Below, in pieces: positions 23,377 through 32,495 of a DNA stretch of 64,000 bases. Origin of the DNA: JBEEFP01 sp041166085 (lineage in GTDB: Bacteria; Actinomycetota; Acidimicrobiia; Acidimicrobiales; JAFATL01); contig JBEEFP010000050.1 of the NCBI GenBank assembly GCA_041166085.1, positions 1 to 64,000 on the forward strand, given 5' to 3'. Position 1 is the stretch's first letter; each line of letters opens with the position of its first letter. Under the pieces are notes generated by a model. That model did not search any database. It saw only the letters and a list, made by a program, of their open reading frames with translations, and was not told where the DNA came from. Both the position numbers and the translations under genes were made by a program.

Positions 23377-25200
23377 CTATAGCAGCGCGTCGTCGAAGAC
23401 GATTCCCCTGCCCTGGCAGGTGGGGCAGGTGGACGAGAAGCTCTCGACCAGGCCTTCCGACACCCGCTTCCTGGTCATCTCGACCAGCCCGAGGTCGGAG
23501 ATGTCGAACACCTGGACCCGGGTCTTGTCCCGTGAGAGGGCGTCCCGGAAGGTGCGCTGGACCTCGTCGCGGTTCTTGCGGATCTCCATGTCGATGAAGT
23601 CGATGACGATGATGCCGCCGATGTCCCGCAACCGGAGCTGACGGGCGATCTCCTCGGCCGCCTCGAGGTTGTTGCGGAAGACCGTCTCCTCCAGGCTCGA
23701 CTTGCCCACGTTGCGCCCCGTGTTGACGTCGATCACGGTGAGGGCCTCGGTGCGCTCGATGATGAGCGAGCCACCCGACGGCAGCCAGACCTTGCGGTCG
23801 AGGGCCTTGTGCAGCTGCTCGTGCACGTGGAAGCGCTCGAAGATCGGGAGCGCCTCGACGGCCGGGTCGTAGTACTCCACGCGGTCGGCCAGCTCGGGGC
23901 TGATGCTGGCCACGTAGTCGCGCACCTCCTTGTGCAGGCCGGGATCGTCGATGACGACGCCCCGGTAGTTCTTGTTGAACTCCTCGCGGATGACCCGCAC
24001 CGCCATCCCCGGCTCCCGGTACAGCAGCGCCGGCGCGCGGGACTTCTTGGCCAGCGCGTCGATCTGGTCCCACTGGCCGGACAGGCGCGCCACATCGCGG
24101 CGTAGCTCGTCGGCCGTCGCGCCCTCCGCCGCGGTGCGCACGATGAGGCCGTGGCCGGCGGGGCGCACGTCGTCGAGGATGCGCCGCAGGCGCTTGCGCT
24201 CGTCGTCGGGCAGACGCTTGGAGATGCCGTAGGTGTCGCTGTTGGGGATGAGGACCACGAAGCGGCCCGGCAGCGACACCTCCTGGGTGAGCCGGGCGCC
24301 CTTGGTGCCGATCGGGTTCTTGGTGACCTGGCAGAGGATGTTCTGGCCCGCCTTGAGCATCTGCTCGATGCGCAGGTTGCTGTTCTTCGAGGTGCCCGCT
24401 CCGTCGCCTTTCTCGCCTCCGGCGATGATGTCGTCCGGGTCGTAGCGGACGTCGCCCTTGTAGAGCACGGCGTTCTTGGGCGTGCCGATGTCGATGAACG
24501 CCGCCTCCATGCCCGGCAGCACGTTCTGGACGCGACCCACGTAGATGTTGCCGTCGATCTGGGTCGCGTCGTCCTGGGGGATCGACACGTAGTGCTCGAT
24601 CAGGGCCCGGCCCTCGAGCACCGCCAGCTGCGTGCCCTGCGGTCGCACGTGCACGCACATGAGGTAGCGGCCGACCGGTCGGCCCTTGCGCTCGCGCCCC
24701 CGCCGCTTGGCGAGGGTCTCGTCGTCGAGCTCGTAGTCGTCGTCGTCCGCCTCGAGGTCGAACTCGACGGGGCGGACCTGCTGCCCACCGCCACCGCCTC
24801 CACCGCCGCCGCCTCCGCCACCACCACTGCGTGAGCGGCCCCGACCACCCCGGCGCCGGCGCCGTCGGGTGCCACCGGACGCGGCGCCATCGTCGTCGCC
24901 GTTGCGAGCGGCGGGACGGGGCGCGCTGGCGCCGGGCGGCGCCGGCCTGGTGTCGCCGATCTGGGGCTTGCGGGGCGCGGGCGTCACGGTCGCTCGCTCG
25001 GCCGCCTCGCCCGTGGCCCGTCCCTCGATGGGACGGTCGGGCAGGTCGTCGGGTCGGCGGTCGTCCGCCCCGGAGCTCGCGGTCGCGGTGCCGGCTGCGC
25101 TGTTGGGGTTGCTACCGGGCGTGCGGCGGCGGTTCCGCCCGCCGCGCGAACCACGCCGACGGCGGCGGTTCGGGTCTGCTGGTGTGGTCTCGTCGGACAC
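23377..25200 (-). CDS. rne: Ribonuclease E/G family endoribonuclease
   Basis: The 607-residue protein cleaves single-stranded RNA and should take part in rRNA maturation and mRNA decay. Residues 1-185 are a disordered, Arg- and Gly-rich extension that includes a run of 14 glycines. The catalytic core follows: an S1-like segment (DGNIYVGRVQNVLPGMEAA), the RNase H-like part, the metal-binding DVNTGRNVG and DFIDM, and a Zn-link CPTCQG close to the C-terminus. There is no C-terminal degradosome scaffold, so the N-terminal extension may do that job. The start is a GTG with GAAGGGA upstream. The 151-base gap to rplU holds several hairpins. Confidence 0.93.
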   Translation of the reverse strand: MSDETTPADPNRRRRRGSRGGRNRRRTPGSNPNSAAGTATASSGADDRRPDDLPDRPIEGRATGEAAERATVTPAPRKPQIGDTRPAPPGASAPRPAARNGDDDGAASGGTRRRRRRGGRGRSRSGGGGGGGGGGGGGGQQVRPVEFDLEADDDDYELDDETLAKRRGRERKGRPVGRYLMCVHVRPQGTQLAVLEGRALIEHYVSIPQDDATQIDGNIYVGRVQNVLPGMEAAFIDIGTPKNAVLYKGDVRYDPDDIIAGGEKGDGAGTSKNSNLRIEQMLKAGQNILCQVTKNPIGTKGARLTQEVSLPGRFVVLIPNSDTYGISKRLPDDERKRLRRILDDVRPAGHGLIVRTAAEGATADELRRDVARLSGQWDQIDALAKKSRAPALLYREPGMAVRVIREEFNKNYRGVVIDDPGLHKEVRDYVASISPELADRVEYYDPAVEALPIFERFHVHEQLHKALDRKVWLPSGGSLIIERTEALTVIDVNTGRNVGKSSLEETVFRNNLEAAEEIARQLRLRDIGGIIVIDFIDMEIRKNRDEVQRTFRDALSRDKTRVQVFDISDLGLVEMTRKRVSEGLVESFSSTCPTCQGRGIVFDDALL

Positions 25201-25215
25201 TTGGGAAGTCCCTTC

Positions 25216-25905
25216 TCATGACGCACGCATCCCTGCGTGCGGCGCGTCCGTCGCGTCGAGGGAGATCGGCTCCCATCGCGCGCCGTCGCGCTCAATCCAT
25301 TGGTGTGTCCTGCGTACGAGGCAGTCCTCGAACTCGACGCCGAGCACGGAGAGCAGCTCGGCTGGACGGACCCCGCGCTGCTGTACGAGCAGCTCGAAGG
25401 TCAACGTCGCATCGGGGTTGAGGACGAGCGAGCGGATGGCGGGCCGGATGTCATCTGTGACCGGCCGGCCCTTGCGCTCGCGGGTCAGGACGATCTCGTC
25501 CGCGGCCAGCACGTCTTGTATGCGGTCGCTGAGGTCGCCGTGCTCCCCCAGCTCCACCATCCACGTGGAGCTGGTGACTTCGTGCTGCAGGCTGTCGGCA
25601 CCGGGCGGGACGGCGGCAGCCGCCACCACGTCGATGCCGACGGGGAGGGCAGGCGTGAGCCGGCCCGGAAGCGTGAGGATCTCGAGGGCGTCGTCGTTGA
25701 CGTCGAGGTCCAGGTACTCGGCCATGGACTCGTGCCCGGTTGGGAGCGCGAGCCCGAAACTGACCTTGGGTCGAGGGGAGAACCCCTCGGTGTAGCTGAG
25801 GGAGACGCCCGCCCGCCGGCACGCCCGCTCCCACATGCGAGCCACGTCGCGGTGGCTGGTCCAGCGGACCTTGCCCAGCTTGGTGAAGCGAACGCGAACC
25901 TTCAC
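25216..25905 (-). CDS. DUF2344 / TIGR03936 radical-SAM-linked protein
   Basis: The 229-residue protein matches the DUF2344 family, with VRFTKLGKVRWTSHRDVARM near the start and GFSPRPKVSFGLALPTGHES following. The family nearly always sits beside or is fused to a TIGR03960 radical-SAM protein; its activity is not established. The GTG at 25905 overlaps the radical-SAM stop by 4 bases (GTGA), so the two are translated together. Confidence 0.92.
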   Translation of the reverse strand: MKVRVRFTKLGKVRWTSHRDVARMWERACRRAGVSLSYTEGFSPRPKVSFGLALPTGHESMAEYLDLDVNDDALEILTLPGRLTPALPVGIDVVAAAAVPPGADSLQHEVTSSTWMVELGEHGDLSDRIQDVLAADEIVLTRERKGRPVTDDIRPAIRSLVLNPDATLTFELLVQQRGVRPAELLSVLGVEFEDCLVRRTHQWIERDGARWEPISLDATDAPHAGMRAS

Positions 25906-27857
25906 GCTCTCGTCCCCAAGAGCGTGACGGGCACGCTGCCCCCGTCGCGCAGGTCCTGGCCGGTTCCTTGACTGCCGCCCGCCGGCGGCACGCTGGAGGC
26001 CACGACGTGCTCGATGCCGTAGCCGGTGCACGCCCCGCAGTCATAACACGGGGTCCACCGGCAATCGGGGAGCCCCGACGCCTCGAGGGCGTCCTCCCAG
26101 TCCTGCCAGAGGAAGTCCTTGTGCAACCCGGCCGACACGTGGTCCCACGGGAGGACCTCGTCGCGGTGCCGGTGGCGGAACACGTACCAGTCGATCTCGA
26201 GGCCGTGGCGGGCCATGGCGTTCTCCCAGAGGCGGACGTCGAACTTCTCCGACCACTCCTGGAAGGTGCCGCCGTTGCGCCACACGTCCTCGATCACCGG
26301 GCCGAGGCGGCGATCGCCCCGGCTGGCGATGCCCTCGGCCAGGGTGGCCCGAGGGTCGTGCCACTTGAGCTGGACGCCCCGGTCGCGCTTGGTGGCGTCC
26401 TTCAGCAGATTGACCTTGCGCTGCAGCTCGGCCGGCGTGTTCTGGCCGAACCACTGGAACGGGGTCTGGGGCTTCGGAACGAAGCCGCCCACCGAAGCGC
26501 TGACCGCCACCCGGTTGGAGTGCTTGCGGCCGACGGCCACGCAGTTGCGCGCCAGCTCGGCGATGCCGAGCGTGTCCTCGTCGGTCTCGGTGGGGAGGCC
26601 GATGAGGAAGTACAGCTTCACCCGGTTCCACCCCTGCGAGAACGCCGACTCGACGGCCCCGTAGAGGTCCTCCTCGCGGATGAGCTTGTTGATCACCTGG
26701 CGCATGCGCCAAGTGCCGCCCTCGGGAGCGAAGGTGAGCCCGGTTCGGCGCACCTTCTGGATCTGGTTGGCGACGCCGACGGTGAAGGCATCGACGCGAA
26801 GGCTGGGGAGGCTCACCGACACCTGCCCGGAACAGGCGGGGTCGTTGATGATGCCGCCGACGACCTCGTCGATCCCCGAGTAGTCAGCGGAGGAGAGCGA
26901 CGTGAGGCTCACCTCGTCGTAACCGGTGCGAGCAAGTCCGTCGCTCACCATGCGGCGCACCTGGGCGGCCGGACGCTCGCGCACGGGTCGCGTGATCATG
27001 CCCGCCTGGCAGAAGCGGCAGCCGCGCGTGCAGCCGCGGAAGATCTCCACGTTGAGGCGATCGTGGACGACCTCGGTGAGGGGGACGAGCTGCGACTTGG
27101 GATAGGGCCACTCGCCGAGGTCGGCGATGGTGCGCTTCTCGACGACCGCGGGGACGTCGGCGTATCGAGGTGTTACGGATCTCAGGGCCGGTCCGTCGTA
27201 CTCCACGTCGTACATGGAGGGCGCGTACACCCCGGGCACCTTGGCCAGCTCGTGCAGGACGTGCTCACGCGAGCCCTCGGTGCGCCCGCTCGACTTCCAC
27301 TCCCGCACGACATCGGTGATCTCGCTGACAACCTCTTCGCCGTCGCCGATGACGAACAGATCGACGAAGTCGGCGAGGGGCTCGGGGTTGAACGTGCAGT
27401 GACCGCCGGCGACGACGAGGGGATCCTCAGGCCGCCGCTCGGCCGCCCGCACCGGCACGCCGGCCAGGTCGATGCAGTTGAGGACGTTGGTGTAGACGAG
27501 CTCGGCCGACAGGTTGAAGGCCATGAGGTCGAAGTCCCCGGCGGGGCGGTGGTTCTCGACGCTGAACAGCGGGACGCCGCGGGCCCGCATCTGCGCCTCC
27601 ATGTCCACCCACGGGGCGTAGGACCGCTCGGCCACCGCGTCGTCGCGCTCGTTCAGGATCTCGTAGAGGATCTGCAGGCCCTGGTTGGGCAGGCCCACCT
27701 CGTAGGCGTCGGGGTACAGCAGGAGCCAGGCCACCTTGCGGGGGCCGTGCTGCGGAAGCTGGGCGCCGTCCTCGCACCCGATGTACCGGGCGGGCTTCTG
27801 GACCCGAGCCAGCAGCGGCTCGATCCGAGGCCACAGATCTGTCATTTGCCAGTCCAT
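25902..27857 (-). CDS. TIGR03960 B12-binding-type radical SAM protein
   Basis: The protein is about 651 residues. The N-terminal 230 residues resemble a cobalamin-binding-like domain (VAWLLLYPDAYEVGLPNQGL). The radical-SAM motif is CTRGCRFCQAG at about residues 275-285, which binds a 4Fe-4S cluster. A second Cys cluster, CYDCGACTGYGI, lies near the C-terminus and may hold an auxiliary cluster. The family is conserved in actinobacteria beside rne/rplU. Its substrate is unknown, and an RNA- or ribosome-related modification is a guess from location. Start choices are ATG 27857 or 27845; neither has a clear ribosome site. Confidence 0.92.
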   Translation of the reverse strand: MDWQMTDLWPRIEPLLARVQKPARYIGCEDGAQLPQHGPRKVAWLLLYPDAYEVGLPNQGLQILYEILNERDDAVAERSYAPWVDMEAQMRARGVPLFSVENHRPAGDFDLMAFNLSAELVYTNVLNCIDLAGVPVRAAERRPEDPLVVAGGHCTFNPEPLADFVDLFVIGDGEEVVSEITDVVREWKSSGRTEGSREHVLHELAKVPGVYAPSMYDVEYDGPALRSVTPRYADVPAVVEKRTIADLGEWPYPKSQLVPLTEVVHDRLNVEIFRGCTRGCRFCQAGMITRPVRERPAAQVRRMVSDGLARTGYDEVSLTSLSSADYSGIDEVVGGIINDPACSGQVSVSLPSLRVDAFTVGVANQIQKVRRTGLTFAPEGGTWRMRQVINKLIREEDLYGAVESAFSQGWNRVKLYFLIGLPTETDEDTLGIAELARNCVAVGRKHSNRVAVSASVGGFVPKPQTPFQWFGQNTPAELQRKVNLLKDATKRDRGVQLKWHDPRATLAEGIASRGDRRLGPVIEDVWRNGGTFQEWSEKFDVRLWENAMARHGLEIDWYVFRHRHRDEVLPWDHVSAGLHKDFLWQDWEDALEASGLPDCRWTPCYDCGACTGYGIEHVVASSVPPAGGSQGTGQDLRDGGSVPVTLLGTRA

Positions 27858-27882
27858 GGTACCGGCCACGCGCGTTCCCGGG

Positions 27883-29019
27883 TCATGAGAAGCGCCGCAT
27901 GTGGACGTTGAGGACCAGCCCCACGGCCGCGAAGGCGGCGAGGGTGGAGGAGCCGCCGTAGGACAGGAAGGGCAGGGGGATGCCGGTGATCGGCATGATG
28001 CCCATGGTCATGCCCGCGTTCTCGAATATCTGGAACACGAACATGGCGAGCACGCCGACACACACGAGCGTCCCGTACAGGTCCTTGGCCAGCGACGCTG
28101 TTCGCCAGGTGCGCCAGACGATCAGCGCGAAGAGCGCGAGGAGCAACGCGGAGCCGATGAACCCGAGCTCCTCGCCCACCACCGTGAAGATGAAGTCGGT
28201 GTTCTGCTCCGGCACGTACGACAGGTTGGTCTGCGTTCCCTTGAACAGGCCCTTGCCGGTGAAGCCGCCCGCGCCGATGGCGATCTTCGACTGGTTGAGG
28301 GTGTGGTACGCCGCCCGTTGGTTGTCGACCTGCGGATCGAGGAAGGCGCCCAAACGGTCGAGCTGGTACTGCTTCAGCACGCCGAGCTGGAAGACCGTCA
28401 CCACCCCGAGGACGCCGACGATGGTGAGCACGGCCAAGTGGCGCGGGCGGGCGCCCGCCACCAGCAGCACGCCCATGAGGATGGCGACGAACACCAACGC
28501 GGTGCCGAGGTCGGGCTGCAGATAGATGAGCCCCATGGGGATGGCCGACAGACCGAGGATGGAGACGGTGCGGTTCCAGTCCAGCTCGCCGCGGTACTGC
28601 GAGCAGTACGCGGCAAGGCAGATGATCACGGCCAACTTGGCCCACTCCGACGGCTGGAACTGGAACGGCCCCATCTGGAACCAGGCCTGGGTGCCCCGGC
28701 TCGACGACCCGAACGGCGACAGCACGAGCAGCAGCACGAAGATGGTGGCGATGAAGATCACGGGCGCGAAGTCGCGGAACACGCGGTAGTCGACGAGGGC
28801 GAAGAACGCCATCACGCCCAGGCCGAGCACCATCCACACCGCTTGACGCTTCAGGTAATAGCCGGGGTCGGACAGCTCCTGCTCGAGCTTCTGGTGGGTG
28901 GCCGAATAGATCATCACCAGGCCGAGACCCGCGGCGATGAGCACCGAGCCGAGCAGGACGACGTCGAGGTGGCGCCACGCGGCGGTCGCGTCGCGGCGGG
29001 TGGAGGTGGCGCCGACCAT
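27883..29019 (-). CDS. rodA: Rod-shape peptidoglycan glycosyltransferase RodA
   Basis: The 378-residue SEDS-family membrane protein has about ten transmembrane helices. It polymerises lipid II into glycan strands during elongation with its cognate class B PBP (mrdA). Characteristic segments are WFQMGPFQFQPSEWAKLA, LIYLQPDLGTALVF, a PEQNTDFIFTVVGEE loop with the family's conserved acidic residues, and GIPLPFLSYGGSS. It lies downstream of mrdA; a 144-base gap holds a small coupled ORF whose stop overlaps the rodA ATG by one base. Confidence 0.96.
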   Translation of the reverse strand: MVGATSTRRDATAAWRHLDVVLLGSVLIAAGLGLVMIYSATHQKLEQELSDPGYYLKRQAVWMVLGLGVMAFFALVDYRVFRDFAPVIFIATIFVLLLVLSPFGSSSRGTQAWFQMGPFQFQPSEWAKLAVIICLAAYCSQYRGELDWNRTVSILGLSAIPMGLIYLQPDLGTALVFVAILMGVLLVAGARPRHLAVLTIVGVLGVVTVFQLGVLKQYQLDRLGAFLDPQVDNQRAAYHTLNQSKIAIGAGGFTGKGLFKGTQTNLSYVPEQNTDFIFTVVGEELGFIGSALLLALFALIVWRTWRTASLAKDLYGTLVCVGVLAMFVFQIFENAGMTMGIMPITGIPLPFLSYGGSSTLAAFAAVGLVLNVHMRRFS

Positions 29020-29162
29020 CAGCCTGCCCCGCCCATCAGCTTGTCCATCAGCCTGTCCATCAATCGACGCCGCCGACTCTGCTCATGCCTCTTCGCGCAA
29101 GCGCTCATCGGGTGGGGGCGAGCGCCGGGCCCGCAGACGCAGCACGCTTCGCCGTACAGCAT
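29019..29162 (-). CDS. Candidate 47-residue protein between mrdA and rodA
   Basis: An open frame fills the mrdA-rodA gap exactly. Its ATG overlaps the mrdA stop (TGATG) and its TGA overlaps the rodA ATG (TGATG). The predicted product has cysteines at residues 7, 8, 10 and 22, then a basic run RRRR and the repetitive amphipathic tail LMDRLMDKLMGGAG. At the DNA level the tail contains about three imperfect 12-base repeats. Double coupling is suggestive, but in GC-rich DNA a frame of this size can be open by chance. The alternative is a non-coding spacer. Confidence 0.4.
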   Translation of the reverse strand: MLYGEACCVCGPGARPHPMSACAKRHEQSRRRRLMDRLMDKLMGGAG

Positions 29163-31087
29163 CAGTCGGTCCCCCCCACGACTGCGGCGCCCGTGTCCGG
29201 TCCGCCCGCCAGCTTCTCGAGGATGCGCCGCGCCACCGGGGCCGCCACCGACCCGCCGAATCCCGACTCCTCCATCACCACGGCCACGACGTACTGCGGG
29301 TTGTCGGCGGGGGCGAAGCCCACGAAGAGGGCGGTGTCCTGCTTCTTGGCCACCTGGGCCGTGCCCGTCTTGCCCGCCACCGTCATGCGGTTGAACGGGA
29401 AGCCTGCGAACGCGCCGGCCGCGGTCCCCTCGCCGCTCACCACGCCCTTGAGCCCGGCCAGGATCGGGTCGTGCACCGCGGGCGGGATGGACACGGTGCG
29501 CAGCTTGACCGGTTCCACCTGGCGATGGATGCGGCGCTGCTGGTCGACGACCTTGTCCACCAGACGCGGCTCCCACACGCTGCCACCGTTGGCGAACGTC
29601 GCGTAGGCGGTCGCCAGTTGCAGCGGCGTGACCGCCATCTCGCCCTGACCGATGGCGAGGTTGATGTTGTCACCAGTACGCCAGTCGCCGTTCGGGAAAG
29701 CGGTGGGGTTCTGGTCGTGCAGGCGCCGGCGGGTGGCGGGGTCGGGCACCCGTCCCACCGCTTCGGGCGACAGCGGGATCTCCGTCTTCTGGCCCAGGCC
29801 GAGGCGACGGGCCACGTCCTGCATGGCATCGCCGTGCTGGCTGCGCAGGTTCCAGAACTGCGCACCCAACTGGTAGTAGAAGACGTCGCTCGACACCGTC
29901 AGCGCCCGCGACAGGTTGACCCGCCCATGGGCCACGCCACCCGCGTTGCGGAAGATGCACTTCTCACCCTTGCAGTTCTTCAGCTGGAACTTGCCGCCGT
30001 CGAGCACGGTGGTGCGTGCGTCGATGAGACCGGACTCGACCGCGGCGATCGACGTCACCAGCTTGAAGGTGGACCCCGGCGAGTAGAGGCCCTGGGTGGC
30101 CCGATTGTTGAGCGGGAAGTGCGCCGCCGGGTCGTTGAGGGCGCGAAAGACGTCGGTCTTGATGCCGTTGACGAACTGGGCGGGCTCGAACGTCGGGTTC
30201 GACGCCATCGCCAGCACGGACCCGTCGCGCGGGTCCATCACGACGACCGACCCGGCGGGCGCGACGAAGTCCTTGCCGCTGGAGCGGTCGTGGACCCGAC
30301 GGTCTGCTTCGAGACCCTGGGCCAGCGCGTTCTCCGCCACCGTCTGCACGTCGAGGTCGAGAGTGAGGAAGAGATCGCGCCCCTGTTGCGGGCTCGTCTC
30401 CCGCAGCGGCGGTCCGAGCACCTTGCCGGCCGAGTTGACCTGCAACCGCTTCGATCCGGGCGTTCCCCGCAGGTCCTCCTCGTAGGACTTCTCGACCCCC
30501 TGCTTGCCGATCTCGTCGCCCTCCCGGTACCCCTGCGACCGGCGGGCGTCGAGCTCCGCCTTGGTCGTCTGGCCCACGTACCCGAGGAGGTGGGCGGCCA
30601 GCGCCCCGTTGGGATACGACCGCTCGGGCCGCGTCGGCGCGGCGATGCCGGGGAACTGGTCCTGGTGCTCGCGGAGGTACACGACCAGCTCCTCGGGGAC
30701 GTCCTCGGCGACGGGCACGGGCGTGTAGGGACTGAAGCGCACGTCGGCCATGCGCTTGCGCACCTCGGCGACGGGCAGGTTCAGCAGCGCAGCCAGACGC
30801 CCCACGACCTCAGGCTTGTCCTTGACCTCGTTGCGGTCGACCGTGATCACCTGCGAGCCGCGGTTGTCGACGAGCACCTTGCCGTTGCGGTCGAGGATCC
30901 GCCCCCGCGGCGCCTCCTCGTAGACGACGCGCACCTGGTTGGTGGTGGCCTCCACCTTGAAGGTCTGCGAGTCCATCACCTGCAGGTACCAGAGGCGCGC
31001 CAGCAGCGCCGCGAAGAGGGAGACGACGACGATGCCGAGCACGCCGAGACGAAGGGGCCCGCTGTCGCCGGGCCGGGGGACCGTCAT
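29162..31087 (-). CDS. mrdA: Penicillin-binding protein 2 (elongation transpeptidase)
   Basis: The 641-residue class B PBP crosslinks peptidoglycan together with RodA. A single transmembrane anchor lies at 13-35, followed by the pedestal domain (RGRILDRNGKVLVDN) and the transpeptidase domain. The active-site motif STFK is at 339-342 with Ser339 as nucleophile, the second motif is SSD near 399-401 and the third is KTGT at 573-576. Two cysteines in NCKGEKCIF may form a disulfide in the exterior domain. The ATG at 31087 overlaps the mreD stop by 4 bases. Confidence 0.96.
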   Translation of the reverse strand: MTVPRPGDSGPLRLGVLGIVVVSLFAALLARLWYLQVMDSQTFKVEATTNQVRVVYEEAPRGRILDRNGKVLVDNRGSQVITVDRNEVKDKPEVVGRLAALLNLPVAEVRKRMADVRFSPYTPVPVAEDVPEELVVYLREHQDQFPGIAAPTRPERSYPNGALAAHLLGYVGQTTKAELDARRSQGYREGDEIGKQGVEKSYEEDLRGTPGSKRLQVNSAGKVLGPPLRETSPQQGRDLFLTLDLDVQTVAENALAQGLEADRRVHDRSSGKDFVAPAGSVVVMDPRDGSVLAMASNPTFEPAQFVNGIKTDVFRALNDPAAHFPLNNRATQGLYSPGSTFKLVTSIAAVESGLIDARTTVLDGGKFQLKNCKGEKCIFRNAGGVAHGRVNLSRALTVSSDVFYYQLGAQFWNLRSQHGDAMQDVARRLGLGQKTEIPLSPEAVGRVPDPATRRRLHDQNPTAFPNGDWRTGDNINLAIGQGEMAVTPLQLATAYATFANGGSVWEPRLVDKVVDQQRRIHRQVEPVKLRTVSIPPAVHDPILAGLKGVVSGEGTAAGAFAGFPFNRMTVAGKTGTAQVAKKQDTALFVGFAPADNPQYVVAVVMEESGFGGSVAAPVARRILEKLAGGPDTGAAVVGGTD

Positions 31088-31623
31088 CGGACCGCGTAGG
31101 TGCGTTCGTTGACCCCGCCCATGGCCCACGTCATGGCGCGGGCGACGAGCAGGCTCAGCGGAGCGTTGACGAGGCCGACCGACAGGGCGATGAACCCGAG
31201 CCGCGGCTGCACGAGGTGGGACTGGCCGACCATCGCGCCGATCACCGCGTAGAGCGCCATGCCGACCGCGCTGCCGATGAAGGCGGTGGCGGGCATGATC
31301 CACCACGCCGCCCGGATGACGTTGCCCTGGAGGACGCCGACCGCGAAGCCGGCCAGGCAGTAGGCGAGGGCCGACAGCCCGAACGGGGTCTGCAGGAACA
31401 GGTCGGCGACGAGTCCGGCGCCGAAGCCGACGAGGGCACCGCGCTCCGGTCCGCCCAGGGCGCCGGCGACGACGGCGACGAGCACGAGCGCGTCGGTCGG
31501 GATGCCCGCCGACCGCAGTCCCTCGAGCAGCGACGACTGGAGGATGAGCACGCCGAAGATCACCAGCACCACGCGAGCACGTGCAGCGCCCGTCACGGCG
31601 TCACCCCGGGGTCGCGCTGCCAC
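31084..31623 (-). CDS. mreD: Rod-shape protein MreD
   Basis: The polytopic protein of up to 179 residues has about five hydrophobic helices and lies between mreC and mrdA, which identifies it as MreD of the elongasome. A typical segment is GAGLVADLFLQTPFGLSALA. The GTG at 31623 leaves a 25-base gap after mreC. An internal GTG at 31593, preceded by GGGGTGA, starts nearer the first helix and is a good alternative. Its stop overlaps the mrdA ATG. Confidence 0.92.
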   Translation of the reverse strand: MAARPRGDAVTGAARARVVLVIFGVLILQSSLLEGLRSAGIPTDALVLVAVVAGALGGPERGALVGFGAGLVADLFLQTPFGLSALAYCLAGFAVGVLQGNVIRAAWWIMPATAFIGSAVGMALYAVIGAMVGQSHLVQPRLGFIALSVGLVNAPLSLLVARAMTWAMGGVNERTYAVR

Positions 31624-31648
31624 ATCGGCTCGCGTCGCCGTCGCTCGC

Positions 31649-32482
31649 TCACGACGGGCTCCATTGGAGGACCTTCACGAAGGACAGCCGGTGCAGGTCG
31701 ACGATGGGCTTGACCCGGAGGAACTTCTGGAACCCGCCATTGGGCGACGACGCCTGCGTCACCTTGCCGATGGGGATGGACGGCGGGAACTCGCTCTGCT
31801 GCAGACCGCTGCTGACGACGACCTCGCCCTTGGCCACTTCGGCGTCGGGTGCGACGAAGTCGACACTGAGGTCCTTGTCGCTCCCCCGTCCATTGGCGAC
31901 GCCCACCTCGGCCGATCCGGTGAGGCGGATGCCCACGCTCGACGCGGGGTCGGTGATGAGCAGGATGGTGGACCGCGTCCGCGACACCGACGTGACCCGG
32001 CCGACCAGGCCTGCGCCCGTCACGACGGGCATGCGCAGCGCGACGCCCGCGTTCGTGCCCTTGTCGATCTGGATGGTGAGGTCGAAGTTCGACGTCGACG
32101 TCGACACGACGCGCGCCGCGACCGACGGGATGTTCTGGACCACGGTGAGGTTGTCGAGCTCGAGCAGCTGCTCGCGCTCCCGTTCGGCGTCGGCCGCACG
32201 CAACGTCTGACCGCGCGCCTCCTCGAGCTGGTCGCGCAGGCGCGCGTTCTCCTTCTCGAGGGCGCCGTAGTGCGTGATGCCCTGGAAGAAGTCACCGACG
32301 GGGCGGAAGGCGGCGTCGGCCGCGTCCTGCACCGGCGCGAACGCGTCCTGGGCCGTGCCCTTGATCGAGTCGATGACACCGCCGGCGTCGCCCCGGTAAT
32401 CGAGGGTGATCACCGTGACCGACGTGAGGATCAGCAGGAAGAGGGTGAACCTCGGTCGAGCTGCCCGGCGGTAGACGGCCAC
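31649..32482 (-). CDS. mreC: Rod-shape protein MreC
   Basis: The 277-residue protein has a short cytoplasmic tail, one membrane helix at about 11-29, a coiled coil (residues 70-110, ALEKENARLRDQLEEARGQ) and two beta-barrel domains, as in MreC. It scaffolds RodA-PBP2 outside the membrane and links it to MreB. The start is a GTG with GAGGAAAG upstream. It follows mreB by 13 bases. Confidence 0.95.
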   Translation of the reverse strand: MAVYRRAARPRFTLFLLILTSVTVITLDYRGDAGGVIDSIKGTAQDAFAPVQDAADAAFRPVGDFFQGITHYGALEKENARLRDQLEEARGQTLRAADAEREREQLLELDNLTVVQNIPSVAARVVSTSTSNFDLTIQIDKGTNAGVALRMPVVTGAGLVGRVTSVSRTRSTILLITDPASSVGIRLTGSAEVGVANGRGSDKDLSVDFVAPDAEVAKGEVVVSSGLQQSEFPPSIPIGKVTQASSPNGGFQKFLRVKPIVDLHRLSFVKVLQWSPS

Positions 32483-32495
32483 AGACCGTCTTTCC

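Noticed and set aside
24772..24840. Gly-codon run in rne as a possible sequencing artefact or satellite
   Set aside because: The frame is intact on both sides and the flanking Arg/Gly-rich composition matches a disordered extension, so it is treated as coding.
29163..29576. Upstream extension of the 47-residue ORF into mrdA
   Set aside because: It overlaps the transpeptidase-coding part of mrdA in another frame and has shadow composition. Only the 144-base gap portion is considered.
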